Program-made: the position numbers and the translations under genes
Notes under the pieces: model-generated
The model's database searches: none
What the model was told of the DNA's origin: nothing
Seen by the model: only the letters and a program-made list of their open reading frames with translations
Shown: piece by piece, positions 48,948 to 59,564 of the stretch
How the letters are laid out: each line of letters opens with the position of its first letter
How positions within the stretch are numbered: the stretch's first letter is position 1
From: Sipunculus nudus
Taxonomy: Eukaryota > Annelida > Sipuncula > Golfingiida > Sipunculidae
DNA length: 64,000 bases
NCBI GenBank assembly: GCA_026874595.1
Contig: CM049308.1
Coordinates: 95,900,624-95,964,623, forward strand
Reading direction: 5' to 3'

Positions 48948-49523
48948 GATTTCTTTGAGAATGACTGGTCTTTGTTGGACTTAGACACAGTGGACGTGGA
49001 CTGAGGTGTAGCAATTGACTTTGCTGAAGTATCAGGACTACTAGTACTGAGTGACTGCGCTTTAAACTTCTTTTGACCATACTGATTTACATTCTTGTTT
49101 GTGAATGACTGGTTTGATTTGCTAGTAAAGGACATTTTGTGTGTTAATGAATAATCATCAGCTAATTGAGCAGCAATGTAAAGTATTTCAGGACTTTTCT
49201 CATCGAGAAAAGTTTTAACATCTGCGTTAATGCAGCGCTTAAATTCTTCAAGCAAAATCAACTGGCGCAAATTGTCATAATCTTTCATTACATTTTTAAC
49301 TACACCAGCGATCAAACAACTGCTCTTTTGTCCCAGCAAATTCGACGTAGGTCTGTTCTTTGCGCTTTTCCCAATTTCTGAATTTCTGGCGGTAAGCCTC
49401 TGGAACTAACTCATAACCTTTAAGGATTAACCGTTTTACCAGGTCATAGTCAGCAGCAGCTTCTACTGAAAGCTCTGTATAAATTTTTCCGGCCTTGCCA
49501 GTCAATACACTTTGTAACAGCAT
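48917..49523 (-). pseudogene. Gag capsid with SCAN-like domain, frameshifted
   Basis: Two overlapping minus frames (49296-49523 and 48917-49339) together carry a helical capsid segment: SVLTGKAGKIYTELS, YRQKFRNWEK, TKEQLFDRW, NLRQLILLEEFKRCI and VKTFLDEKSPEI, then a Ser/Thr/Lys-rich tail. The 'LRQLILLEEF' helix and its spacing resemble the SCAN domain. Published work traces SCAN to the gag of Gmr1-like elements. A frameshift lies between 49323 and about 49290. The zinc knuckle follows in another frame. Confidence 0.75.
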
Positions 49524-49546
49524 AGTCCAATTTTCCTTAGGCCATT

Positions 49547-49777
49547 TTAAATTTTCAGCTTCCTACCGTTTAAGAAACGTTTATCAACCTCTTTTTCTTG
49601 AAAAGGTGGGACAAGTCTAATGTGTCTAGTAACATCAAAACAGTGAGTTGGGGCAGCACGTAGACTATGTTCTAGTTTAAGTCTTTCTAATTCCAGTCGT
49701 TTTAACTCAATTTCTTTTTCTTTCTCTTTTAATGCTAGCTCATGTTGCATTTCTAACTTTTTTAATTCTAATTGCAT
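49547..49777 (-). pseudogene. Gag coiled-coil and pre-capsid segment
   Basis: A charged Glu/Lys/Leu-rich coiled coil (LELKKLEMQHELALKEKEKE and on to about residue 40) is followed by HIRLVPPFQEKEVDK, a motif that precedes the capsid in Gmr1-like gag. It is separated by a stop from the N-terminal piece above it and by a frame change from the capsid piece below it. Confidence 0.7.
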
Positions 49778-49795
49778 AGCAAGGCTGCCATTTTT

Positions 49796-49999
49796 TTATG
49801 TTTCAACTTTAGTCTCTTCAATTAAACCTTTGCTTACTAGATCTTGCATGATTTTAGCAATAGTATCAGGCTTTCTCAAAGCTTTTTTCACACTTAGCCC
49901 TAAGTGTTGCCCCAAACGCAACAACTGTTCTTTTGACAACTGTTCAAGTTTATCAGGGTCGGGATCGTCAACAAATGTCTCAGGTTTGAAATCTGCCAT
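49796..49999 (-). pseudogene. Gag N-terminus
   Basis: An open frame of 67 codons starts MADFKPETFVDDPDPDKLEQ, followed by a helical SAP-like stretch (SKEQLLRLGQHLGL, then IAKIMQDLVSKGLI). The ATG at 49997-49999 lies 144 nt after the primer-binding site, as expected for gag. It ends in a stop, after which the coiled-coil piece continues. Confidence 0.75.
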
Positions 50000-50143
50000 G
50001 TTAAGATGTCAAAACAATAACAAAAAACCACTGAGATAAATCCTGTAAACAATGTACTGTAAACAATATGTAATCTTGTAAACAATGTATGATAAAACAA
50101 TTTGTCCAGGTCAAGGCCTAATAAATTTGAAAACTATTAAGCA

Positions 50144-50161
50144 TCCCGACGAGAGCCCCCA
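50144..50161 (-). promoter_or_regulatory. Primer-binding site of the retroelement
   Basis: The minus strand reads TGGGGGCTCTCGTCGGGA six nucleotides after the LTR terminus (CGTAACA at 50168). It begins TGG as a tRNA 3'-CCA complement must, and resembles the tRNA-Pro type site TGGGGGCTCGTCCGGGA with small differences. The position between LTR and gag fits. Confidence 0.55.
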
Positions 50162-50167
50162 ATTTTA

Positions 50168-50400
50168 TGTTACGGAACCTAATATAAACAGATCACGTAT
50201 GCTATCGGAACCAGGGTGCTTGAAGGTGCACCCCTTTTCATTTTTTGGAATTAGGTTGTGTATCAGACCGTAAAAGAGTAGCAGTTCTCTCAATTTAACT
50301 GGTAAATCTTTTTTATTCAACATAAATATTATTATACAATCGTATACATTTTCCATTTGGCTCAAAGTAGATCGATGTTTGTAAAAAATCTTTTTTTTTT
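50168..50400 (-). mobile_element. 5' LTR, inner edge seen, outer end not found
   Basis: On the minus strand the LTR ends CGTAACA at 50168. Its expected start (TGTTACG on the minus strand) was not found further right up to 51060, so it may be truncated or diverged; the stated right limit is arbitrary. Confidence 0.35.
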
Positions 50401-50703
50401 CTTGGTCTGCTTGATAGAGTTAATATTAAGAATTTCCAGGGACACAATATACATAAAACATATGGGTATTTAGAAGTAGCTTGTTTCTAGCTATTTCAGG
50501 TGTAGAATTCCCTCAAATATGGAGCATTATTATGGAATATTGAAAAAAGAGTTCTTTTTCCAAAATTTCCACTTTTTTGGGGAGATATACCCCTCCCATA
50601 CACTTAGCCATGTAAATGAAAGTTCAGTTCATTATGTATGGATTTTTTGCTATGGATCATACCAATTCAGAAATACCTAGCCCTTTGTATGTATCTCTCT
50701 ATG
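50401..50703. other. AT-rich stretch, possibly outer LTR or flank
   Basis: No coding content recognised. It may be part of the 5' LTR whose boundary is unclear. Confidence 0.3.
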
Positions 50704-51065
50704 TGCCAGTCACGTGTTCACGACCTATCGTACGGCAAGTCGGTACCAGTCTGCGACCGCTCGGTAGCTCGATTGCTACCGATCACATGAGACTAAATAC
50801 GACCACTCGTTAACTAGTTGTACGACAACATAAGAGTACCACGATTTCTCCAAGACCACTATCGATTATTTGTAAGAATGTCAATTGTTCGCATTCTACT
50901 CCCGACTGGTTAGGAGTACTTACGACTACTTAAGACAACCTACGACTTCTTGCGATTAGTAAGGACTTGTCGTACGACCTTTCAAAGACTACCTACGATT
51001 TTCAAGTCGCAAGTGGTCGTAACCTGTCGTAAACCGGTCGTAGGTGCATAAGTGACTGGGGCCTA
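50704..51065. mobile_element. Short MITE-like element with imperfect TIRs
   Basis: The left end reads 'gccagtcacgtgttcacgac' (50705-50724). The right end, on the other strand, reads 'cccagtcacttatgcaccta' then 'cgacc' (51036-51061). They agree at most positions over about 25 bp. The interior (about 310 bp) is a dense mesh of 'tacgac' and 'gtcgta' words with no ORF of note. Target duplication not resolved. Confidence 0.5.
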
Positions 51066-51357
51066 TAAGGGAAAAGGGTGAGATCATGACCACAGAAACC
51101 TAAGGACTAAAGGAAGGGGTAGGTCGTGACCTAAAAGACCGACGGAAGCAGCAGTTCAGGACCACAGAAACCTAAAGCCCAACGGCAGGGTATCTCATGA
51201 TTGCAGCACTCTCAGTCACGGGGGGGGGGGATGATCATAGATGGATCAAGTTTGACTGAAAAAGAGTGGTTCCTGCCAACAAATTTTCAAAACTAACAGG
51301 AGGTGTCAATGACAACAGAAACACAAATACCGACGGAGGGGCATGCAATGTCATGAC
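51066..51357. repeat. Degenerate fringe of the 83-bp satellite
   Basis: 'gaccacagaaacctaa', 'gacggaag' and 'ggaggtgtcaatgacaacag' echo the main unit at irregular 55-90 bp spacing, as expected for old units at an array margin. Confidence 0.6.
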
Positions 51358-54300
51358 CATTGAAACATAAAGAGTGGCGGAAGGAGGAGGTCATAACAAC
51401 AGGAAGCTGAAGATTTGTGTTAGGAAGAGAAGGTCAGGACCACAGAAACATAAAGAGTGGCGGAAGGAGGAGGTCACAACAACAGGAAGATGAAGACTTG
51501 TGTTAGGAAGAGAAGGTCAGGACCACAGAAACATAAAGAGTGGCGGAAGAAGGAGGTCACAACAACAGGAAGCTGAAGACTTGTGTTAGGAAGAGAAGGC
51601 CAGGATCACAGAAACATAAAGAGTGGCGGAAGGAGGAGGTCATAACAACAGGAAGCTGAAGACTTGTGTTAGGAAGAGAAGGCCAGGATCACAGAAACAT
51701 AAAGAGTGGCGGAAGGAGGAGGTCATAACAACAGGAAGCTGAAGACTTGTGTTAGGAAGAGAAGGCCAGGATCACAGAAACATAAAGAGTGGCGGAAGGA
51801 GGAGGTCACAACAACAGGAAGCTGAAGACTTGTGTTAGGAAGAGAAGGCCAGGATCACAGAAACATAAAGAGTGGCGGAAGGAGGAGGTCACAACAACAG
51901 GAAGCTGAAGACTTGTGTTAGGAAGAGAAGGTCAGGACAACAGAAACATAAAGAGTGGCGGAAGGAGGAGGTTACAACAACAGGAAGCTGAAGACTTGTG
52001 TTAGGAAGAGAAGGCCAGGATCACAGAAACCAAAAGAGTGGCGGAAGGAGGAGGTCATAACAACAGGAAGCTGAAGACTTGTGTTAGGAAGAGAAGGCCA
52101 GGATCACAGAAACATAAAGAGTGGCGGAAGGAGGAGGTCATAACAACAGGAAGCTGAAGACTTGTGTTAGGAAGAGAAGGCCAGGATCACAGAAACATAA
52201 AGAGTGGCGGAAGGAGGAGGTCACAACAACAGGAAGCTGAAGACTTGTGTTAGGAAGAGAAGGCCAGGATCACAGAAACATAAAGAGTGGCGGAAGGAGG
52301 AGGTCACAACAACAGGAAGCTGAAGACTTGTGTTAGGAAGAGAAGGTCAGGACCACAGAAACATAAAGAGTGGCGAAAATAGGAGGTCACAACAACAGGA
52401 AGCTGAAGACTTGTGTTAGGAAGAGAAGGCCAGGACAACAGAAACATAAAGAGTGGCGGAAGGAGGAGGTTACAACAACAGGAAGCTAAAGACTTGTGTT
52501 AGGAAGAGAAGGCCAGGATCACAGAAACATAAAGAGTGGCGGAAGGAGGAGGTCACAACAACAGGAAGCTGAAGACTTGTGTTAGGAAGAAAAGGTCAGG
52601 ACCACAGAAACATAAAGAGTGGCGGAAGGAGGAGGTCACAACAACAGGAAGCTGAAGATTTGTGTTAGGAAGAAAAGGTCAGGACCACAGAAACATAAAG
52701 AGTGGCGGAAGGAGGAGGTCACAACAACAGGAAGATGAAGACTTGTGTTAGGAAGAGAAGGTCAGGACCACAGAAACATAAAGAGTGGCGGAAGGAGGAG
52801 GTCACAACAACAGGAAGCTGAAGACTTGTGTTAGGAAGAGAAGGCCAGGATCACAGAAACATAAAGAGTGGCGGAAGGAGGAGGTCATAACAACAGGAAG
52901 CTGAAGACTTGTGTTAGGAAGAGAAGGCCAGGATCACAGAAACATAAAGAGTGGCGGAAGGAGGAGGTCATAACAACAGGAAGCTGAAGACTTGTGTTAG
53001 GAAGAGAAGGCCAGGATCACAGAAACATAAAGAGTGGCGGAAGGAGGAGGTCACAACAACAGGAAGCTGAAGACTTGTGTTAGGAAGAGAAGGCCAGGAT
53101 CACAGAAACATAAAGAGTGGCGGAAGGAGGAGGTCACAACAACAGGAAGCTGAAGACTTGTGTTAGGAAGAGAAGGTCAGGACAACAGAAACATAAAGAG
53201 TGGCGGAAGGAGGAGGTTACAACAACAGGAAGCTGAAGACTTGTGTTAGGAAGAGAAGGCCAGGATCACAGAAACCAAAAGAGTGGCGGAAGGAGGAGGT
53301 CATAACAACAGGAAGCTGAAGACTTGTGTTAGGAAGAGAAGGCCAGGATCACAGAAACATAAAGAGTGGCGGAAGGAGGAGGTCACAACAACAGGAAGCT
53401 GAAGACTTGTGTTAGGAAGAGAAGGCCAGGATCACAGAAACATAAAGAGTGGCGGAAGGAGGAGGTCACAACAACAGGAAGCTGAAGACTTGTGTTAGGA
53501 AGAGAAGGTCAGGACAACAGAAACATAAAGAGTGGCGGAAGGAGGAGGTTACAACAACAGGAAGCTGAAGACTTGTGTTAGGAAGAGAAGGCCAGGATCA
53601 CAGAAACCAAAAGAGTGGCGGAAGGAGGAGGTCATAACAACAGGAAGCTGAAGACTTGTGTTAGGAAGAGAAGGCCAGGATCACAGAAACATAAAGAGTG
53701 GCGGAAGGAGGAGGTCATAACAACAGGAAGCTGAAGACTTGTGTTAGGAAGAGAAGGCCAGGATCACAGAAACATAAAGAGTGGCGGAAGGAGGAGGTCA
53801 CAACAACAGGAAGCTGAAGACTTGTGTTAGGAAGAGAAGGCCAGGATCACAGAAACATAAAGAGTGGCGGAAGGAGGAGGTCACAACAACAGGAAGCTGA
53901 AGACTTGTGTTAGGAAGAGAAGGTCAGGACCACAGAAACATAAAGAGTGGCGAAAATAGGAGGTCACAACAACAGGAAGCTGAAGACTTGTGTTAGGAAG
54001 AGAAGGCCAGGACAACAGAAACATAAAGAGTGGCGGAAGGAGGAGGTTACAACAACAGGAAGCTAAAGACTTGTGTTAGGAAGAGAAGGCCAGGATCACA
54101 GAAACATAAAGAGTGGCGGAAGGAGGAGGTCACAACAACAGGAAGCTGAAGACTTGTGTTAGGAAGAAAAGGTCAGGACCACAGAAACATAAAGAGTGGC
54201 GGAAGGAGGAGGTCACAACAACAGGAAGCTGAAGATTTGTGTTAGGAAGAAAAGGTCAGGACCACAGAAACATAAAGAGTGGCGGAAGGAGGAGGTCACA

Positions 54301-57300
54301 ACAACAGGAAGATGAAGACTTGTGTTAGGAAGAGAAGGTCAGGACCACAGAAACATAAAGAGTGGCGGAAGGAGGAGGTCACAACAACAGGAAGCTGAAG
54401 ACTTGTGTTAGGAAGAGAAGGCCAGGATCACAGAAACATAAAGAGTGGCGGAAGGAGGAGGTCATAACAACAGGAAGCTGAAGACTTGTGTTAGGAAGAG
54501 AAGGCCAGGATCACAGAAACATAAAGAGTGGCGGAAGGAGGAGGTCATAACAACAGGAAGCTGAAGACTTGTGTTAGGAAGAGAAGGCCAGGATCACAGA
54601 AACATAAAGAGTGGCGGAAGGAGGAGGTCACAACAACAGGAAGCTGAAGACTTGTGTTAGGAAGAGAAGGCCAGGATCACAGAAACATAAAGAGTGGCGG
54701 AAGGAGGAGGTCACAACAACAGGAAGCTGAAGACTTGTGTTAGGAAGAGAAGGTCAGGACAACAGAAACATAAAGAGTGGCGGAAGGAGGAGGTTACAAC
54801 AACAGGAAGCTGAAGACTTGTGTTAGGAAGAGAAGGCCAGGATCACAGAAACCAAAAGAGTGGCGGAAGGAGGAGGTCATAACAACAGGAAGCTGAAGAC
54901 TTGTGTTAGGAAGAGAAGGCCAGGATCACAGAAACATAAAGAGTGGCGGAAGGAGGAGGTCATAACAACAGGAAGCTGAAGACTTGTGTTAGGAAGAGAA
55001 GGCCAGGATCACAGAAACATAAAGAGTGGCGGAAGGAGGAGGTCATAACAACAGGAAGCTGAAGACTTGTGTTAGGAAGAGAAGGCCAGGATCACAGAAA
55101 CATAAAGAGTGGCGGAAGGAGGAGGTCACAACAACAGGAAGCTGAAGACTTGTGTTAGGAAGAGAAGGTCAGGATCACAGAAACATAAAGAGTGGCGGAA
55201 GGAGGAGGTCACAACAACAGGAAGCTGAAGACTTGTGTTAGGAAGAGAAGGTCAGGACCACAGAAACATAAAGAGTGGCGAAAATAGGAGGTCACAACAA
55301 CAGGAAGCTGAAGACTTGTGTTAGGAAGAGAAGGCCAGGACAACAGAAACATAAAGAGTGGCGGAAGGAGGAGGTTACAACAACAGGAAGCTAAAGACTT
55401 GTGTTAGGAAGAGAAGGCCAGGATCACAGAAACATAAAGAGTGGCGGAAGGAGGAGGTCACAACAACAGGAAGCTGAAGACTTGTGTTAGGAAGAGAAGG
55501 CCAGGATCACAGAAACATAAAGAGTGGCGGAAGGAGGAGGTCACAACAACAGGAAGCTGAAGACTTGTGTTAGGAAGAGAAGGTCAGGACCACAGAAACA
55601 TAAAGAGTGGCGGAAGGAGGAGGTCAGAACAACAGGAAGCTGAAGACTTGTGTTAGGAAGAGAAGGTCAGGACCACAGAAACATAAAGAGTGGCGGAGGG
55701 AGGAGGTCACAACAACAGGAAGCTGAAGACTTGTGTTAGGAAGAGAAGGTCAGGACCACAGAAACATAAAGAGTGGCGGAAGGAGGAGGTCACAACAACA
55801 GGAAGCTGAAGACTTGTGTTAGGAAGAGAAGGTCAGGACCACAGAAACATAAAGAGTGGCGGAAGGAGGAGGTTACAACAACAGGAAGCTGAAGACTTGT
55901 GTTAGGAAGAAAAGGTCAGGACCACAGAAACATAAAGAGTGGCGGAAGGAGGAGGTTACAACAACAGGAAACTGAAGACTTGTGTTAGGAAGAGAAGGCC
56001 AGGACCACAGAAACATAAAGAGTGGCGGAAGGAGGAGGTCACAACAACAGGAAGCTGAAGACTTGTGTTAGGAAGAAAAGGTCAGGACCACAGAAACATA
56101 AAGAGTGGCGGAAGGAGGAGGTTACAACAACAGGAAACTGAAGACTTGTGTTAGGAAGAGAAGGCCAGGACCACAGAAACATAAAGAGTGGCGGAAGGAG
56201 GAGGTCACAACAACAGGAAGCTGAAGACTTGTGTTAGGAAGAAAAGGTCAGGACCACAGAAACATAAAGAGTGGCGGAAGGAGGAGGTTACAACAACAGG
56301 AAGCTGAAGACTTGTGTTAGGAAGAAAAGGTCAGGACCACAGAAACATAAAGAGTGGCGGAAGGAGGAGGTCATAACAACAGGAAGCTGAAGACTTGTGT
56401 TAGGAAGAAAAGGTCAGGACCACAGAAACATAAAGAGTGGCGGAAGGAGGAGGTTACAACAACAGGAAGCTGAAGACTTGTGTTAGGAAGAGAAGGCCAG
56501 GACCACAGAAACATAAAGAGTGGCGGAAGGTAGGAGGTCACAACAACAGAAAGCTGAAGACTTGTGTTAGGAAGAAAAGGTCAGGACCACAGAAACATAA
56601 AGAGTGGCGGAAGGAGGAGGTTACAACAACAGGAAACTGAAGACTTGTGTTAGGAAGAGAAGGCCAGGACCACAGAAACATAAAGAGTGGCGGAAGGAGG
56701 AGGTCACAACAACAGGAAGCTGAAGACTTGTGTTAGGAAGAAAAGGTCAGGACCACAGAAACATAAAGAGTGGCGGAAGGAGGAGGTTACAACAACAGGA
56801 AGCTGAAGACTTGTGTTAGGAAGAAAAGGTCAGGACCACAGAAACATAAAGAGTGGCGGAAGGAGGAGGTCATAACAACAGGAAGCTGAAGACTTGTGTT
56901 AGGAAGAAAAGGTCAGGACCACAGAAACATAAAGAGTGGCGGAAGGAGGAGGTTACAACAACAGGAAGCTGAAGACTTGTGTTAGGAAGAGAAGGCCAGG
57001 ACCACAGAAACATAAAGAGTGGCGGAAGGAGGAGGTCACAACAACAGGAAGCTGAAGACTTGTGTTAGGAAGAGAAGGCCAGGATCACAGAAACATAAAG
57101 AGTGGCGGAAGGAGGAGGTCACAACAACAGGAAGCTGAAGATTTGTGTTAGGAAGAAAAGGTCAGGACCACAGAAACATAAAGAGTGGCGGAAGGAGGAG
57201 GTCACAACAACAGGAAGCTGAAGACTTGTGTTAGGAAGAAAAGGTCAGGACCACAGAAACATAAAGAGTGGCGGAAGGAGGAGGTTACAACAACAGGAAG

Positions 57301-57319
57301 CTGAAGACTTGTGTTAGGA
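51358..57319. repeat. 83-bp satellite, about 72 copies, with 19-unit higher-order duplication
   Basis: The unit is 83 bp with 'cataaagagtggcggaagga', 'ggaggtcacaacaacaggaa', 'gctgaagacttgtgttagga' and 'agagaaggccaggatcacag' in order. Purines make up about 73% of the plus strand (61 of 83). Variant units mark a higher order: 'gcgaaaat' at 52373, 53950 and 55278 (spacings 1577 and 1328 bp, 19 and 16 units), and 'aaccaaaag' at about 52029, 53274, 53606 and 54850. Since 83 is not a multiple of 3 and the unit contains stops, it is not coding. Confidence 0.97.
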
Positions 57320-57720
57320 CGGAAAGAGGGAAAGGAACAACATGACCTCCTCCTGCCACTGATTAGGGTTGACGAGATGGGGTGGTTATGACAAAAAAAA
57401 ATAATGAAAGAAGGAGCAGGGGGATCATGGTCAAAGAAACATAACGCTGACAAGAATGAGAACAGGTAGCACCACATTCAGCACCACAGTGACCTAAGGA
57501 CTGGCTTGTAGCGGGGTAATGATTATAGTAGCATCAGGACTGAAGAGGACGGGGTTCATGTCAACAGATCCCTTAAGACGGACAGGGCGGGGGTGGTCGC
57601 GACTGCAGAGATATTAGAACTATGACTGACAGGGCGGGGGGGGGGGGGGTCATCTCTATACAGGTCATAGAATTAAGACTTTTGTGAGGTACACCAGAAG
57701 AAAGGAAAGGTTCACCACTA
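57320..57720. repeat. Degenerate right fringe of the 83-bp satellite
   Basis: 'gtcaaagaaacataacgctg' and 'caccacagtgacctaaggac' echo unit words at irregular spacing. It includes a G homopolymer near 57636-57650. Confidence 0.5.
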
Positions 57721-59016
57721 AATAAACGTACAAGGAGAAAGCTGTAATACTATAAGGGGCAGATATCTTTCATATCATTCTTTCTTTTTTCACTTCTCTG
57801 ACAGTCATAAAAACAACACATTATCAGATATTCAAATAGTTTTTTACACAATAAACATTTTAATCTACAATATGATACAAATACACAACCGTTTGGCATG
57901 GAATGACTGGAAACAACGAACAAAGGTTAATGAGAGCGTGAGCGGAGGACAAAACAAATGAACAATTCGCCAGCAGATGACAGCTAATGAATCCTACGCC
58001 CATGTCAGACGGATGATGAACTTCCGGTTATGGCGGCTCAAGGCGTTATGATAAAACTGCATGAAGTCTATGCCTGACGTTATATGCCTGATGCTATAGC
58101 TAATAATAAGGATCAAGAACTATGATAAAACATCTATCTTACCAATCAGATGTAAATAGTTTATTCTCACCTCAACTAGATAAAAAGTATAATTATAGTA
58201 TAAGTACTGGTATCTGTGCAATATTCAATGTGCATATTTCTGTTCAGTTTACCTTAAAAGTTACTAGATGCCAAAAACCCTGACTATTGATAGATTATTC
58301 ATGATTTTTATATGCATTGTTATTATGTATTGTAGTGAATTGTGGTTTAGGGAGCTGATAAATCAAATATTAGGTCTATACATATAAATGTTTAGTGATA
58401 TGGCAGATCTTTTGTAACTAGTAACTAACATATTTGTTCTTGAACGCAGTGTAACGATAACCGGCAAGAACGGGTGAACACTAATAATCTGCCTACATGT
58501 GTTCTATACATTCTTCAACACTGGTAACGTTTTGCAAATTAAACATTACTCGGTAATTCAGAATTTATGACACATGGAGATGAGTACTGGGGAAACCCCA
58601 TCTGAGACAGCAGCAGTCTGGTTAACGTGTTGGGAGAGAGGTATTTGACCTGTAGGCCGACACTCACTGGGTGGTATCACTTTCCTAGCTAATGCAGCTG
58701 ACCATTGATGCCTGTTCATGATCAACGAAAGTTCATTCAATTTTCATGATAAAGTTTCCCATTTATCATTTGTCGGACCTTGTGAAATTTCATCATAACC
58801 ATGTATGTAGAATGTTTTAAACAGAAAAGTAACAAATAACTTTGAAAAGACAAACACATATGATATCCATTCTCTGACTAATGAACACGGTTAGACAGTA
58901 TAGTAACTGAAGCAGACACGTTTCCATCAGTGTTATATAATTTACTAAGTCCCACTAAATGCACACTTGAGCAATAGTTATCTTTCATTCACATCATACG
59001 TGCATACACATTATAG

Positions 59017-59068
<52 letters not shown>

Positions 59069-59379
59069 GAGTGTAATGATAATATAAATATTATATAATC
59101 TATTTAGTTTTTATATTATTGTTGTAAAGGAATTGGCACGCTGCTATCATTCAGCCGTTTGGTGTCACGGCGTGCAACGCCAGCTGGCAGTTTCAGCAAA
59201 GTTTACAGGACACCTTCGTACACGCTTTGGTTTCAGTCCAAGTCCCGCTGATGTTTTGTGGCGTTGCCAACAGGGGGATTATGCTGGGTCTATCACACGG
59301 TCGACAGAAGGAAAAAAACGATCAACATTTACACCCAGTACCGTGAGCTTTAGTTCATGTGTAAAGTTTGCATCATGGC
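57721..59379. other. Intergenic DNA between the satellite and Otx
   Basis: An (AT)n run lies at 59020-59065. ORFs here have no recognisable content. The region from about 59130 to 59380 is more GC-balanced and could be downstream flank of Otx. Confidence 0.4.
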
Positions 59380-59385
59380 TTTATT
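59380..59385 (-). terminator. Candidate Otx polyadenylation signal
   Basis: The plus strand 'tttatt' gives AATAAA on the minus strand, 180 nt after the Otx stop, the first hexamer downstream. It implies a short 3' UTR; later signals may also be used. Confidence 0.45.
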
Positions 59386-59564
59386 AATGATTACGTCACA
59401 GACCTCCTCCATGAGCAGTCAGCGCCATCTTGGTGACCCTTGTTTTGGTATACTGACGTCACAAACCGCGTGACATGAACAACACGTCGCCTTGAGACAT
59501 GGCCTCGCATCTGATGTCATAATACTGAATTCCAACAGGCCTTGACAGCGTCTGGGCCATTGCT

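Larger units (their letters stand above)
45262..50168 (-). mobile_element. Degraded Gmr1-like (Ty3/gypsy) LTR retrotransposon
   Basis: On the minus strand, from high to low coordinate, lie an LTR edge, a primer-binding site, gag with a SCAN-like capsid segment and CCHC knuckle, an aspartic protease, integrase (zinc finger, D,D core, C-terminal domain) and then reverse transcriptase and RNase H. Integrase preceding RT differs from standard Ty3/gypsy and matches the Gmr1-like group (established knowledge). The element is inactive: it has many in-frame stops, several frameshifts, a deletion across the third catalytic residue of integrase, and loss of the RNase H end and 3' LTR where the 38-bp minisatellite begins. 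Confidence 0.85.
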
